DNA of 64,000 bases from Oasisia sp. SBJ-2009 (lineage: Eukaryota > Annelida > Polychaeta > Sabellida > Siboglinidae). How positions within the stretch are numbered: the stretch's first letter is position 1; every line of letters starts with the position of its first letter. The stretch covers positions 6,937,489 through 7,001,488 of the forward strand of contig OZ024867.1 in NCBI GenBank assembly GCA_964017155.1, given 5' to 3'. Of the stretch, positions 33,071-45,620 are shown piece by piece. The position numbers and the translations under genes were made by a program. The notes beneath the pieces are model-generated. The model was not told where the DNA came from and searched no databases. It saw only the letters and a program-made list of their open reading frames with translations.

Positions 33071-33703
33071 GTGTTGTTCTGCAATTGTAGTCAAGAAACA
33101 AGGCGTTGTTTCCCAAAACAAAGAAGTATTTTTCTCATCAGTCTTCCTCCCCTCTCTACCACCAGTTCCAATATATTTACGTTTTCTGCGTTCGTTTTTG
33201 TAGTACGTATAGCGGTGTCTTATAATAACGTTTCCCATCCTAATATACACGAGGGTTTGCCTCCTGGGTTTTTCCTCTTTACTGTTGACAGTGCCGGTGT
33301 ACGCAGGGTTTTTTGGGTTGTTGTTGGGGTGCTACACCCATTATTTGTTGGGGAAGGGGTGTCACCCACTTCCTTTGTTTATTTATTTGTCATTTAATAG
33401 TGTTTACGTAATACTAAAGTATGTCTTCTGTAGCACGCTGCTGGTAGTTTTAGGAAAAGCGGCCCTACGAAAGTTACCGTGCTATTACTAAACGAATATG
33501 TGGGGGATATTACCCGCCACCTTTACTAAGTTTATTGTCATTTAATAATTGTTTGGGTAGAACCTCAATGAGATTATACCGTAGCAGCGCACGATCTTGT
33601 ATCATCTATTTACTTATGAATTATTGAATTTCAACTACAACTACACTCTTGTTTCATTTCTTTAGCAAACTCGCTCATGGTTCTGCCATTAAGCGTAAAA
33701 AGG

Positions 33704-33706
<3 letters not shown>
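33071..33706 (-). repeat. Element X, inverted copy: left arm of palindrome (U2)
   Basis: Reverse complement of the right arm at 33786-34396, found only in U2. Its outer end (GAACAACAC-side, with the block reading CTTGACTACAATTGCAG on the minus strand) matches the U1 version of X (about 21258-21285) rather than the adjacent U2 right arm, so it derives from a different X lineage. Confidence 0.9.

Positions 33707-33785
<79 letters not shown>
33707..33785. repeat. (TG)n-(TA)n spacer of the palindrome (U2)
   Basis: Short TG run followed by about 70 bp of TA between the two inverted X arms. Itself self-complementary, so the whole 1.3-kb structure can extrude as a cruciform or hairpin. Confidence 0.95.
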
Positions 33786-33789
<4 letters not shown>

Positions 33790-34396
33790 CCTGTTTACGC
33801 TTAATGGCAGAACCATGAGCGAGTTTGCTAAAGAAATGAATCAAGAGTGTAGGTGTAGTTGAAATTCAATAATTCATAAGTAAATAGATGACACAAGATC
33901 GTGCGCTGCTACGGTATAGTCTCATTGAGGTTATACCCAACAATTATTAAATGACAATAAACTTAGCAAAGGTGGCGGGTAATATCCCCCACATATTCGT
34001 TTAGTAATAGCACGGTAACTTTCGTAGGGTCGCTTTTCATAAAACTACCAGCAGCGTGCTACAGAATGCATACTTTAGTATTACGTAAACACTATTAAAT
34101 GACAATTAACTAAGCAAAGGAAGTGGGTGACACCCCTTTCCCAACAAATAATAGGAGTAGCACCCCCACAACAACCCAAAAAACCCTGCGTACACCGGCA
34201 CTGTCAACAGTAAAGAGGAAAAACCCAGGAGGCAAACCCTCGTGTATATTAGGATGGGAAAACGTTATTATAAGACACCGCTATACGTACTACAAAAACG
34301 AACGCAGAAAACGTAAAGAAATTGGAACTGGTGGTAGAGAGGGGAGGATGACTGATGAGAAAAATACATCTTTGTTTTGGGAAACAACGGCTTGTT
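33786..34396 (+). mobile_element. Element X, right arm (U2)
   Basis: Same position and orientation as 20655-21290 in U1, 46841-47455 in U3 and 59402-60017 in U4. The 3' end differs from U1: GGCTTGTTTGAAAATAAC instead of the sequence containing TTGACTACAATTGC. Confidence 0.8.
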
Positions 34397-36337
34397 TGAA
34401 AATAACATCAATCAACTTCAACAGAGGCACCAAGATAATAACCATCCTAAAGTTAGTTTGCAATGACAGATCTATTTCAAGTATCAGTTGATTAATTTCA
34501 AATTAGCTCCAATGGAAACAAATATGCTAAGTATAATATCACACATATTGGATTTTACACAAAAAAAGCTGATTTGTCATGGATGGATTCAGGTGAGATT
34601 TTATCTATGGACCGCTTTCACTTTCTTATTGTGTCTGTGTACATCGTCTACAGGAGAACAGCATGTTATGCTACGCGTCCATACCATGTCAATTTTCCTT
34701 TCGTGACATTTGCCATTATTACATTATTATAGGACCAACAGGGATATGACCTTGCTCCACACATATTAATTGGTCTTGTGCTCCATGTGGTATTGTCGAA
34801 TTGTCGGACCATCTTCGTCATGCACGTGGTTCCTAATGCATTTTTATCTGAATCAGCAAAACGTATCCAGTTTTTGGTCCATTTTGAAAGGTAGAAATGA
34901 TATGATTTGAATAAGCTAAACGTACTGAAGAAGCGTCATTAACGATCTCTTGTGATGCACTACACTATTTCCAAAGAAGCTCGATGAATCTTAGCAAACT
35001 CGAAACATGTCAAACCTCTATTGATAGCCATTATATTGGTTAATTTTCTTAATGTTCGTACTCTGTGTTGATATACACCAAGGCTAGTTATATCATTAAG
35101 GTATCACTATGTGGTTTTATCCACGACGTTGTTTAGTTGCTCGCAACATTGGGCGGTGTCTTCTTGAACTTGGAAACAGGGATGCGGATGTATTTGATTA
35201 GTTGTAATGTTGATTGGTTTGGACATATGCTATGTGTAAAATAACGGTCGTTTATTCATAAACACTTTACCCATTTCGCCGGGAACACGCCCAATGAGAC
35301 AAGCATTGTGCAATGCGACACTTACATGTAAAGTAATTTGTTTCTAATTGAAATTAATGTGCATTTAATTAAAACGAGGACTGTTCGTGTTTGCATGGCA
35401 GTATTGTGGTGACTTTCAAACGTCTTGGCCTTGGCGCCACTTCGCGGATAAAACCGTTCAAGAAGAAATCATCAAGCAAACTCTACGTAGCCTCGTGTCA
35501 ACAATACTACTTGTCGTCATTCAGAATTATTCATTTGTATCATATACACTATTTTTATCTTAATTATATTATTACGTGAATATATCTAGTATGAAAACAT
35601 ACATATGTCATACAAATTACTATAGGATATATTGATTGTGTTGTTTATTTTGAATTAATCGTGCTACAGAATACATTCATTTATATTACGTAAACACTAT
35701 TAGTCGACAATAAAATAATAAAAGGAGGTTTTTTGGTCGCTAGATGGCGTAAGGTGGTACATGGTTATATTTCTCTGCTCGTTCATATTGTCATTTATAA
35801 TCCAAATTCGACATTGATGTGTTTGGCATTCGTGTAGTATTAAGACCAAAACACTATTTTATTTTGGATTCGCAGAAACGTGTCTAAAATCTACCAGTTA
35901 CGCCGCTGAAATTGTAAATTTGTAACTTGCCTTTTCATTGTTCGCGTCGGATAATCACCATACAAACGTGTAATCCTTGTAAACTGCTTACAAACAAGCC
36001 CTATGAGACGTTTCTTTACACCCATAATCGCCCTGGGGGTGAAGACCTCTGAAAGTTTCATTGCACGGACACTAAACGTCTTATTACCTTGCACAGGCTT
36101 GCTGAACGCGAAGAATTAAACGATCTGTATTTAGCCCTTTTATCTATTTATTTATTTAGCATATTAACCGATTTATTTAGTCTTTTAATCGATTTGTATA
36201 ACGTTTGTGATTACTGTTTGTTTTTATAATTTATTAAATTTGTAGTCAATTCATAAATTAGTTTTAATAAAAATAAAAATAAATAATAAATAAATAAATA
36301 TATAATAACAAATAAAATAATATAAATAAAGTCTGAT
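34397..36337. other. Conserved unit DNA without recognised gene (U2)
   Basis: Equivalent of 21291-23803 without the U1-specific CA-rich segment. An 11-bp near-inverted pair (TTTTTTGGTC about 35732, GACCAAAACAC about 35843) flanks about 100 bp containing CGCTAGATGGCG, a possible small element. Confidence 0.4.
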
Positions 36338-38200
36338 ATGGCTCCGTGCAAACGACAGCGTAAGACAAAACGACACTTGGTTTGTAATGACTGCCAGAGC
36401 TGGGTCGATTTTGCATTCACAGCTATGGTGAAGGAGATGGAGGAGAAACTCAACACGAAAATAGATAACATAGAAAATGATGACAGGGAAAGAGTTGGGA
36501 ACACTGTGACACAGAAAGAGCAGATTTGTGAAACAGAGAAACAGATCGGGGGGAGAAGGGTCAGAGATACAAGTGGTGAACCGGTAGCTGATAATACTGA
36601 TGACGAGCAACAACTGATAGAAGGCAGGAGCTACGCAGACGAAGTAGCTAAGGGGAAAGAGAGGAAAGTTCGAGTGGTCATGGGGGATTCTATTGTCAGG
36701 AAGCTGGACAAGATAATAAACAAGGGGTTGACGTGACGGTATGTCTACCAGGGGCAAAGATTGAGGATGTCACAGAAAGAGTAGGACAGGTGATGGGTAA
36801 CGGCCACGGGGGATCCATTCTTGTGCATGTGTCCATTCTTGTCCCAGATTATGTAATGTTTCGAAAATACAGGCAAGAGAGAATGGGAGGTGGGGTCATT
36901 GTGTATATTAAAGAGTCTATACAAGCATATGAATTACAGATTGAGAGATCACAAACTGGAAACCAGTTTTGAGTGGAGTTCCACAGGGGTCGGTGTTGGG
37001 ACCAATACTATTTTTGATATTTCTAAATGATTTGGATGATGACTTATCAAGTAAACTACTTACATTTGCAGACGACACAAAAATGTTCAGAACTGTAAAA
37101 ACTGATACAGATATAGAAACTTTACAAGATGATCTAACCAAGTTGGTAAAATGGTCTTAAAAATGGCAGATGTTATTTAAATTTGGTAAATGTAAATGCA
37201 TCCACATTGGACATGGTAATGTGAGAAAAGAATACTTTATGGACAAAACTATATTAGGCACAAGTGTAAAAGAAAAGGACTTGGGAGTTACATTTAGTGC
37301 CGACGTGACAGTTTCAGAGCAATGTGGAGTTGCTGCTGCAAATGGAAATCAAATTGTAGGATTCATTAGAAGAAACATCACATATATGGATAATATTTTA
37401 ATAATACTATTGTACAAGGCAATAGTTACGCCACACTTAGAATATAGCATTCAGGCATGGAGGCCATATCAAAAGAAAGACATTGATCAACTTGAAAGAA
37501 TTCAAAGGAGGGCAACTAAACTCATTCCAGAACTTAAACATTTATCCTATGAAAGACGCCTGTTAGAATGTAGATTGACAACATTAGAAACTAGAAGATT
37601 AACAGGAGACCTAATATAAGTAGTTTTTAAGATATTGAATGGATATGAAGATTATTGATAGCAACATTTTTTTTCAAACTAAAAGAAGATAGTATGACAA
37701 GGGCGCATAGGGCAGCGTTAGTCAAGCCATACTCTAGAGTAGACAAAAGAAAATTCTCCTTCTCCCGGAGAACAAAAACTGATTGGAATAATTTAAGTCA
37801 GGATTGGGTAAACGCCAGCAGTGTAAATATGTTTAAAAATAAAATTGACAATTATCCGGCAAGGGCGGGCAATACCTAGGTTGAACACTTAACTATTTTA
37901 GAATTTATTTTAATGCTGATTAAATTATTTATTCATATATTTATTTTAATTTATTTATTATTATAAACAATGGTGTTATTGTAGGGTATTTTATGTGTTT
38001 ATTTATTTTACTTGTATATTTTATAGAGACAATGTATACATTTTAGTTTACTTATGTAATTTTTGAGACAACGTATTTTAATTAGTAGCATTTTAGTGCA
38101 TTTTATAATATTGTATATTTATAATTTTTAAGTGAACACTCGATAAGCCACATGCTTCCTTGCTCACATGCCGTCTGGAGCTTGGTTCTGGACGGCAACT
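36338..38200 (+). mobile_element. Internally deleted CR1-like LINE, U2 copy
   Basis: Same chimeric structure as in U1 with further damage. ORF1 (36338-36736) has lost about 40 codons covering the rest of the Cys finger, jumping from CNDCQSWVDFAF to MVKEMEE. It reads on to VVMGDSIVRKLD, then a one-base loss near 36728 shifts the frame into VCLPGAKIEDV and the endonuclease sliver (to 36972). The RT piece from 36963 has an intact-looking FADDTKMF motif (about 37068) but a TAA at 37158-37160 where U1 has GAA, and frame-breaking changes near 37615 and 37650. These lesions are shared with U3 and U4 and so predate the amplification of these units. Confidence 0.85.
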
Positions 38201-38204
38201 TGTT

Positions 38205-38550
38205 AAACCTTGTTACTCCTCTCCAAAAACAATAACCCCCCAAACAGCCCTAAAAACCGGCATACACCGACTCTGGCAACAGTAAACAGGAAAATGCCAG
38301 GAGACAATACCTCGAGTACATTAGCAGGAAAAAGCGCCAATATGAGATACCGCTACACGTACTACAAAAATGAATGCAGAAAACATAAAGAAATTCGACA
38401 TGGTGGTATAGAGGGGAGGAGTGCTGCAGGAGAAACGTATTTCTTTGTGTTGGGAAACAACGCCTTGTGTGCCTCTTGGGAGGGGCCCAACCCCCACCCC
38501 AGGGACCTGCCTTTGCATCGAACAATGAAAGCGAAACCGAGAGCAGCATA
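38205..38550. repeat. 3' piece of element X next to DIRS (U2)
   Basis: Equivalent of 25775-26115. At the informative site U2 reads GCGCCAATATG where U1, U3 and U4 read GCGCCTATATG. Confidence 0.65.
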
Positions 38551-40625
38551 ACCGATAAGCAAGGAATTCGACATAGTGGGTAGCTGAAGCTAGGCCGTCC
38601 AAAAGGTAATTATGGTAACATAACACAACATCGGTACAAAGCAATCGGCTACACCATGTAATCGCCAACGAGTGTGGCAGTGTTAACGGGTATATGCCGG
38701 TGTGAAGCATAGGTAAACTAACGTTTATATGCGTTGTTGGACTTCCACTAGACCATATGCTGATTGTGTGTCTCCAACATACACAATTCAGCCGCCATGG
38801 TAGAAGTTCTAAAGCGAAAAGTGGGGGATTTATATTTACTGGGGACCAGTCCCGCCCACCGGAGTGCGTCATTCAAAAAAGAGCTGTGGAAAACAGGGAA
38901 CGTAGTAACTAGGGTATTGTAACCGTGCCAAATCTCCGGGAATCTACAAATAAACCTCCGACAACAGAAGACTGCGGCATCTGTGTACAGTTTAATCGAA
39001 TCAGATGAGATCCAGTTACAGTCTATTCTATGAACATCGTGACCTCGTTGAACGAAGAAACAACACAATGCCAAGCCACGAGGTCAGCACGAGATTTCGC
39101 AGAGTAACGGAAAGACACTTACTTTTAGCTGCAATGGACGCAAGGAGCTTCAGGACTTAATCGAGAAGCAGGCGAGCCTCCAAAGTAACCGTATCCAGTT
39201 CAATCCCATGGATCACTATGCGTGTAGATGGAAGGTGTGGCTTCTCGAGTTTAATAGGGATAGAAAGCTCATTCGCAAATGTAACAACTTGATTGTGATC
39301 CTGAAGGCAGCGAGCCGAATGGGGAGGGCTGATGAGGAAAATCGTCAAATATATGTGATTCGGCGCGGAACCCTCAAGCTTCTAACACCAAGTGCAGTGC
39401 ACAATTCAACCGTTCAACACACCCCACAGACATACGACGATCGTAGCAGAAGTTTCCAAGCAAAACCCAAACACACGGTAGCAAGACGGGTGGATAGGAA
39501 TTACACGGAAGGCATCCTCGATATCAATCTTACCTACCAACGGACCTCGAGCAAACTGACTGAGCAAATGGACGACATGATCGACGAAGTCTTTCGGAAT
39601 AGATTCATTGAAGGAATCAGCCGGAGTGTAAGCAAGATGAATTAGACGAATGGCGTTCGGCTCCTTCTTGTCAACCATTTGAAGCGGAGACGACTGAAAG
39701 TCCAAAAACTGTGGTGTCAAAACGGGGCCAGCAATACGTCCCAACACAAGGTCCTTCGACAGTTTCTTTCTGACTACATCACGATGGACTGAAGTTGATG
39801 GATGATTATGGGTACAATTGAGTGAATGGGTGCCAAAGTAGTTTATTCTGAATTCGTGAGTGAAACCGTCCACTAGAAAATGCGTTTCTGCCTGGTCATA
39901 CCCACGGAGGGTCTGCTGTAAACTATTAGGGTTTAAGGGAGTTGGGACGCTTGTTTTGCCGAGAAGAGGACATTGGACGGAGTATGTTGCATTTGGCACA
40001 CAAGTGCTTGGACATGCACTTGCGCATGGTGCATTTGCCACCTCGCTGGTATTGCCAGCAGTGACCATCTAAAAGGACTGCGGGCGAGGAAAGGAGTTGT
40101 CTCTGGGGCGCGACCGGATATAACATGTGGCTGCCTGGTGTACATGCAACGAAAGAACAATTCCCAGCTGGGTTAACCCCAAGGGAAACCTGCGTGATCG
40201 TATTCGGAACATGGGGAAGATCGTTGAACTCGACATATTCGTTCGCCCAAATTCTGTCTTTAAGTGTTGCAGGCCTGTCGGCCCATAGAGCGGTGGTATG
40301 CAGTGAGGGGGGGGTGTTGTTAGAGGCCACATCACCCCGTTCGTGTGCTACATAGCGAGTCTATGTCGCCTGCGCTCGCGGAGTTCATGGAAACGGTGTA
40401 TGCTACCTGTTTGCCAGGCAGATGTAACGCCATCTCCGACATGGCATCGCACGATGGCGCAGTTACGGTGGGAAGTGTTACATCGGGCGTCGTCTTAGCG
40501 GGCGTCTCCATGAAGGGCGTGGCAAGAGCTGTCGAAACACCGCCGTTGTAACGACGGTTACTTGGTCGAGGGCGCTGCTGTATGGCCCCGGGACACCGTC
40601 CCGAGAGGCTGGCTTGTCCTCCTGT

Positions 40626-40669
<44 letters not shown>

Positions 40670-40890
40670 TATGGGGCGATGTCGTCGAGAAGAGGGCTGG
40701 TCACACGGGGCCGCGCGTTTCCTGACCATTCTGCAGCCAGACGGCTGACGCTGCGTGATCCTCCCAGGTGGATGGAGATGATTCCGCGGTGGCATACTGC
40801 AAAATGGTAATCAAACGGGTATGAATGGCATCTAAATGTAAAAGAAAACAGGCAACACATGCAACCAGTCGCGGCCAACAGTGGAAGTGA
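38551..40890 (-). mobile_element. DIRS-type retroelement, fullest copy (Gag, RT, RNase H, tyrosine recombinase), U2
   Basis: Minus strand, in order. Gag: a Pro/Ala-rich start (about 40795) with an alanine run from (CAG)n, then LKDRIWANEYVEFNDL (about 40260) and a C-x8-C-x4-C-x3-H-x-C-x2-C zinc-binding cluster (about 40060-39990). RT in an overlapping frame: FLVDGFTHEFRINYFG (about 39880), GRIAGP (about 39750), DIEDAFRVIPIHP (about 39530). The active-site strand reads YLTIFLIS (about 39350) instead of YLDDFLIS, so the Asp pair is lost. Then the thumb GIELDT, RNase H scrap IKLYTDAA and recombinase tail. In the recombinase the motif His is Pro (PTFRFRTS), and a TAG precedes WKSNNAYKRYF. Position and order fit DIRS; the element is inactive. 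Confidence 0.85.
40629..40668. repeat. (CAG)n trinucleotide repeat in DIRS gag (U2)
   Basis: Thirteen CAG units, read as an alanine run in the Gag frame on the minus strand. Absent from U1 and U3, whose copies are deleted here. Confidence 0.9.
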
Positions 40891-43058
40891 AGAAAACAGA
40901 TGCAGCTGACATTCGCAAAAAGAGACCTATGTTATCAAACAAATAAAACAGCATGTGGACTTCCGTAAAGTATGCAATACGGATAGTATACATGTGGTTA
41001 TATGGACCAAATCAACCGGTAAGGAACACAGCACCAGTCGCGGCCAACCAATGTGGGGTCATAGCATCATAATAGTAACACAGAACACCTACCAATGTGG
41101 GATCATAGCATCAGAGTAGTAACACAGCACACACACACACCAATGTTGGGTCGTAGCATCAGAGTATTAACACAGCACACACATCAATGAGGGGCCACAC
41201 TATCATAGCTGTAACACAGCACTCCCTCCAATCTGGGCCACAGCATCAGAGCAGTAACACAGGTGGAGTCATGGCACCAGCATAATATCACAGGACCCAC
41301 ATCAAAGTAGAAAGACAGCACACCCACCAAAGCGGTCAGAGTATTAATACAATTACCCCGGTCTCAACACTCCCCCGATAGGGGTAACGGATAGATACAC
41401 GGCATCACAATATCCCCACTATGCAGGGTAAAGTACTCCTCGGGAAATACAATATCCCCATGATATGGCGTAACTACACTGGTACAGTGTAGTACAGCAC
41501 ACTAATTTACGTGGGACCCAGGCCATATGCATCAAAGCAACTACTCAATAGCAACGGACACCCACCGATGGATGCACAGGGCAACAACGCGACATCTTGG
41601 CATATATACCTAAACCGCCGAAACGCTGCTTAATACTACTATACTACCAATGATTCAATAGGTTCACAAAGATACGTAACTCCTCGCGAATTTGCTGTAA
41701 ATAACGTGACATTACGTAATGTGGCGCCTTCTATTTTCTAGCGGGTACTACGTATAAAGCTGTTGACACGATAGCAAAGGTTCAAATGTCAGAGACTGCA
41801 CCAGCGGTCATATATTCCCCCTCTCCCCCTAACTAGTCCCACTCGCCTTGTAGATAAAGTTTTGTTTTAAGTTAGTCTATTATTATAATTGAGTTTAATT
41901 CCACAGTGCATTTATGGGCATATTCCGTAAATAATGCGAGCGTACTGGCCCCTTATTATTAAAGATGTGATAATGTTGTCAACTTCCTGCTCGAAGAGAT
42001 GTTCAATAACTCCCGTACCTGCTCATCTTTTTACAGTTATTTGTTCTTCTTTTAATATTTAAATTTGGCATTTGCTACAGTAGTATTAGCTCTCCGCATC
42101 AAGATGATTCACAAGAATACACATATTTGTTTAACTTTATGTTTAGTTGCTGCAGTTATTCTATAACATTATTATTTTATTCACTGGTGATATATAAACG
42201 TACTATTATTGTAGCCTGCTGCGCTTTGCTCGGTTTATGAAGCAACGAATTGCAAGAAAACTTACGTGGGTGGAAAATTGCAATGCCTTCTAATTGCACA
42301 CATATAGTAAAGTCAAATTGTAAACATGACAAGGGGCATTGCAATTGGACTAGATAGTAAAAGTAAATCCCCATACAAACAAATGTGCATTGTTTAACTA
42401 AGGCAAACATGGTTATATAGAAGTATAGAATATTTATTCACAGAATGATAACAAACAATGAGCCAAGAACATCCCAATTAATAAAGTGTGCAATTCAAAA
42501 TGGGAAATGATCGTTGCAGTTCAGATAAAACGGTAAATAGTGTATATACAAACAAAGACGTTCCAGTGGTTGTTCACAACCCAAACAAAAGGGCGACTAA
42601 TGGTTACAGCCCAATTATAATGTTCCTATTAAAAACGGTGACTGCGACTCAGAATGTCTGTCATGGATAAAACACACACCATTATTATGCCACAACCAAA
42701 CGTCATGTTTTAATAATATTATCGCCATAAACAGCATCTTGTGTACATTAATTGGTCTAAATTAAACATGGACTACTAACATGACACTCAAAACTCATGA
42801 ATAACAGTCAGGTGTAGGTCATACCATATACAGAACGTTTGAAAAAGCTTGCCTTGATTTGATTTAAAATGTCAAAATATACAATTTTTTTAGATCTACC
42901 TGGTTCATGTAATTGTCAAAAATATATGCAGAAACTAACAAAATTAAAGTATTGCCATTATTACCTTTGCTTTTAGTATTGGATAGCCAATATATTTAAC
43001 ACTCATTTTTCGAATTTTTGTATTATGTCCTGGATGTATCTATTCTGCTGTGATATTT
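40891..43058. other. Unit DNA with minisatellite (U2)
   Basis: The CCAATGTGGGGTCATAGCA minisatellite occupies about 41047-41262 with only short CACA runs, unlike U1 and U3 where CA has expanded. The rest matches 27801-29577 and contains no recognised gene. Confidence 0.6.
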
Positions 43059-43215
43059 TCATGATAATGTATGTACTTTTAACCATGTGTTTATTATGCG
43101 TAGTTCTTTATTAATCAAATATTCAACATTCACTGCGTTTGTGTCATCTGTGAAGGTTGTACTTGTACATGTATCATCAAGTATCATCATAAAGGCCTTT
43201 TTCTTCAAAACACAC
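43059..43215 (-). pseudogene. LINE RT active-site fragment (U2)
   Basis: Same TFTDDTNAVN fragment as at 29578-29735, with NTWLKVHTLS. Confidence 0.6.
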
Positions 43216-43794
43216 ACACAAGTTCCTAGACACAACTTTCGCCATACACAGGCGCATTTTTTCATATAGACACCGCGATTGCAATATGGTTAGTTAGCAC
43301 TGGCAGTAAGCACGCCTTTCCTTTACTCCAAAAACGCAACTGTTATACTCGTTTAAATAGGAAATGTCATGAATCTAAGCGTGTTGTATCATTTGAATTG
43401 CTTTATACATTATCATATCCGCGAGAAGTGAACGTGTCTTTGTAATTGCAGACAACGCCTAATAATCGTTAGTGATCCTTTCCCTAATCCACGCATCATC
43501 TATGTAATCTCATCCCTTCCACCCTTTTAGTATAACTCCATGTTTTCTACACTCTTTCCATCCTTCTCTTCAGCAAGTAATAGGAGGCCATCCAGGTCCC
43601 CCCGTAACACGTGACCTTTTGTCAACTTAATTAGTATTTGTCATAGATGAATACTCAATTACATCACGTAAACATAAAATTCATTTTATTAGGTGATCAA
43701 AGCTGATAAGAAAATGTACACATGTTTTGCGCATCACTGTTGGATAGCTTTATTTTGCATGAAAATAATGAAAACATGTTTTTATTTGTTTCAG

Positions 43795-43806
43795 ATTTGC
43801 CCAGTC
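43795..43806 (+). other. 12-nt putative micro-exon, hypervariable between units (U2)
   Basis: ATTTGCCCAGTC between TTTCAG and GTAAGTG. It differs from the U1 and U3 cores at 8 of 12 positions each. Phase 0 would encode Ile-Cys-Pro-Val; no stop in any frame. Confidence 0.4.
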
Positions 43807-44062
43807 GTAAGTGTTCAACTCATTGTATTACGTGGCATTGGTAGTTCAACAGAGATAACATTTAAACCAATTAGTTAATACTAACTTTAAACATTTAAGC
43901 TACTGCCTGGAGATAATGATGTGATTAATGCATGACGACATGTAGGCTGAGTCGTAAAGTAAGTTCATACGTACGAACGTTCGTATCTCAATACGGAAGC
44001 ACGCATACATACATTCACACAAATACATACTCTCTGTCTCATTATCTCTGTCTCTATATATC

Positions 44063-44180
<118 letters not shown>

Positions 44181-44212
44181 CGTCTCCCCGTCTCCCCGTG
44201 TCTCCGTCTCCG

Positions 44213-44508
44213 CCCGTGCCCGTGCCCGTGCCCGTGCCCGTGCCCGTGCCCGTGCCCGTGCCCGTGCCCGTGCCCGTGCCCGTGCCCGTGCCCGTGCCCG
44301 TGCCCGTGCCCGTGCCCGTGCCCGTGCCCGTGCCCGTGCCCGTGCCCGTGCCCGTGCCCGTGCCCGTGCCCGTGCCCGTGCCCGTGCCCGTGCCCGTGCC
44401 CGTGCCCGTGCCCGTGCCCGTGCCCGTGCCCGTGCCCGTGCCCGTGCCCGTGCCCGTGCCCGTGCCCGTGCCCGTGCCCGTGCCCGTGCCCGTGCCCGTG
44501 CCCGTGCT
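44213..44508. repeat. (GTGCCC)n hexanucleotide array (U2)
   Basis: About 49 perfect units with one CpG each (CCCGTG phase), in the slot where U1 has TGCCTC. Open frames of VP, PC, RA and HG dipeptides are artefacts of the repeat. Confidence 0.95.
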
Positions 44509-45306
44509 TTATGGCTTTGATATACAGCAAACAAAAAACTATTTCGACCATCACCGCGTAGAACTGCAGTCTTGATAATTTCCACAAAGTGAAACCGTTA
44601 GAACAATGTCCTCCTAAAATAACTGAAATGGTCCGATGTAGAAATAATTGAAATCATAGAATATGGAAATAATAATGATTAGCATTTGGACATAATAAAT
44701 ATTTGAGACTAATTTTACACGCATTATTATTAACAGTTCAATAAAGCGTCATAACTGAGACACCAAACTTTTTGTGATGATATAAGTAGTGCACACTGCA
44801 TACGTATTCTTGAAATAGTATTACATGCAAGACAATGTGTCCAGACTACGTTATAAATGATAATGTTAAAAGGCAAGTGGCAACATTATCGAATCTCTTC
44901 CTGAAATGTTATGGTGATTCCAGAAGTTCGTTACATTTCAGTAGATGAAACACACAATTCATTTGTTAAGTTCACATTTATATTATAATTGCTTTCTAAA
45001 CATATGTCACTGAAATTTATGTTATAGTTCTTTTAGCTCATTCCTGTCCAAAGCAAATTCGGGATACGCAAGGACTTTCCGTGAAATGGAAAGTATCCAG
45101 TTCCTGTTGTACAGTGAACTTATAAATTGTTTAATTAAAGATCGCAGCCCCTTTCCGTAAACATGACACAATGATCAGTACATTTTTAGAACCTACAAAC
45201 TATTGCATTAATTAAGAATGCGTGAAACAACTGTCAAAATCGTGCTTAAAACAAAGTGGTTACCACACGTCTGAGTGTTATTTACCACGCTGCACGAGTC
45301 TTCAAT
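44509..45306. other. U2-private segment
   Basis: About 800 bp with no counterpart in U1 or U3, between the GTGCCC and TCCG arrays. AT-rich, no gene recognised. It replaces the GA/TA stretch seen in the other units. Confidence 0.5.
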
Positions 45307-45620
45307 TCGTCCGTCCGTCCGTCCGTCCGTCCGTCCGTCCGTCCGTCCGTCCGTCCGTCCGTCCGTCCGTCCGTCCGTCCGTCCGTCCGTCCGTCCGTCC
45401 GTCCGTCCGTCCGTCCGTCCGTCCGTCCGTCCGTCCGTCCGTCCGTCCGTCCGTCCGTCCGTCCGTCCGTCCGTCCGTCCGTCCGTCCGTCCGTCCGTCC
45501 GTCCGTCCGTCCGTCCGTCCGTCCGTCCGTCCGTCCGTCCGTCCGTCCGTCCGTCCGTCCGTCCGTCCGTCCGTCCGACCGTCCGTCCGTCCGCTCGCTC
45601 GTTCGTTCGTTCGTTCGTTC
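45307..45620. repeat. (TCCG)n array with a short (TTCG)n end (U2)
   Basis: About 70 units of CCGT/TCCG (one CGAC variant near 45575), then GCTCGCTCG and about five TTCG units. The slot corresponds to the TTCG arrays of U1 and U3. Confidence 0.95.
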
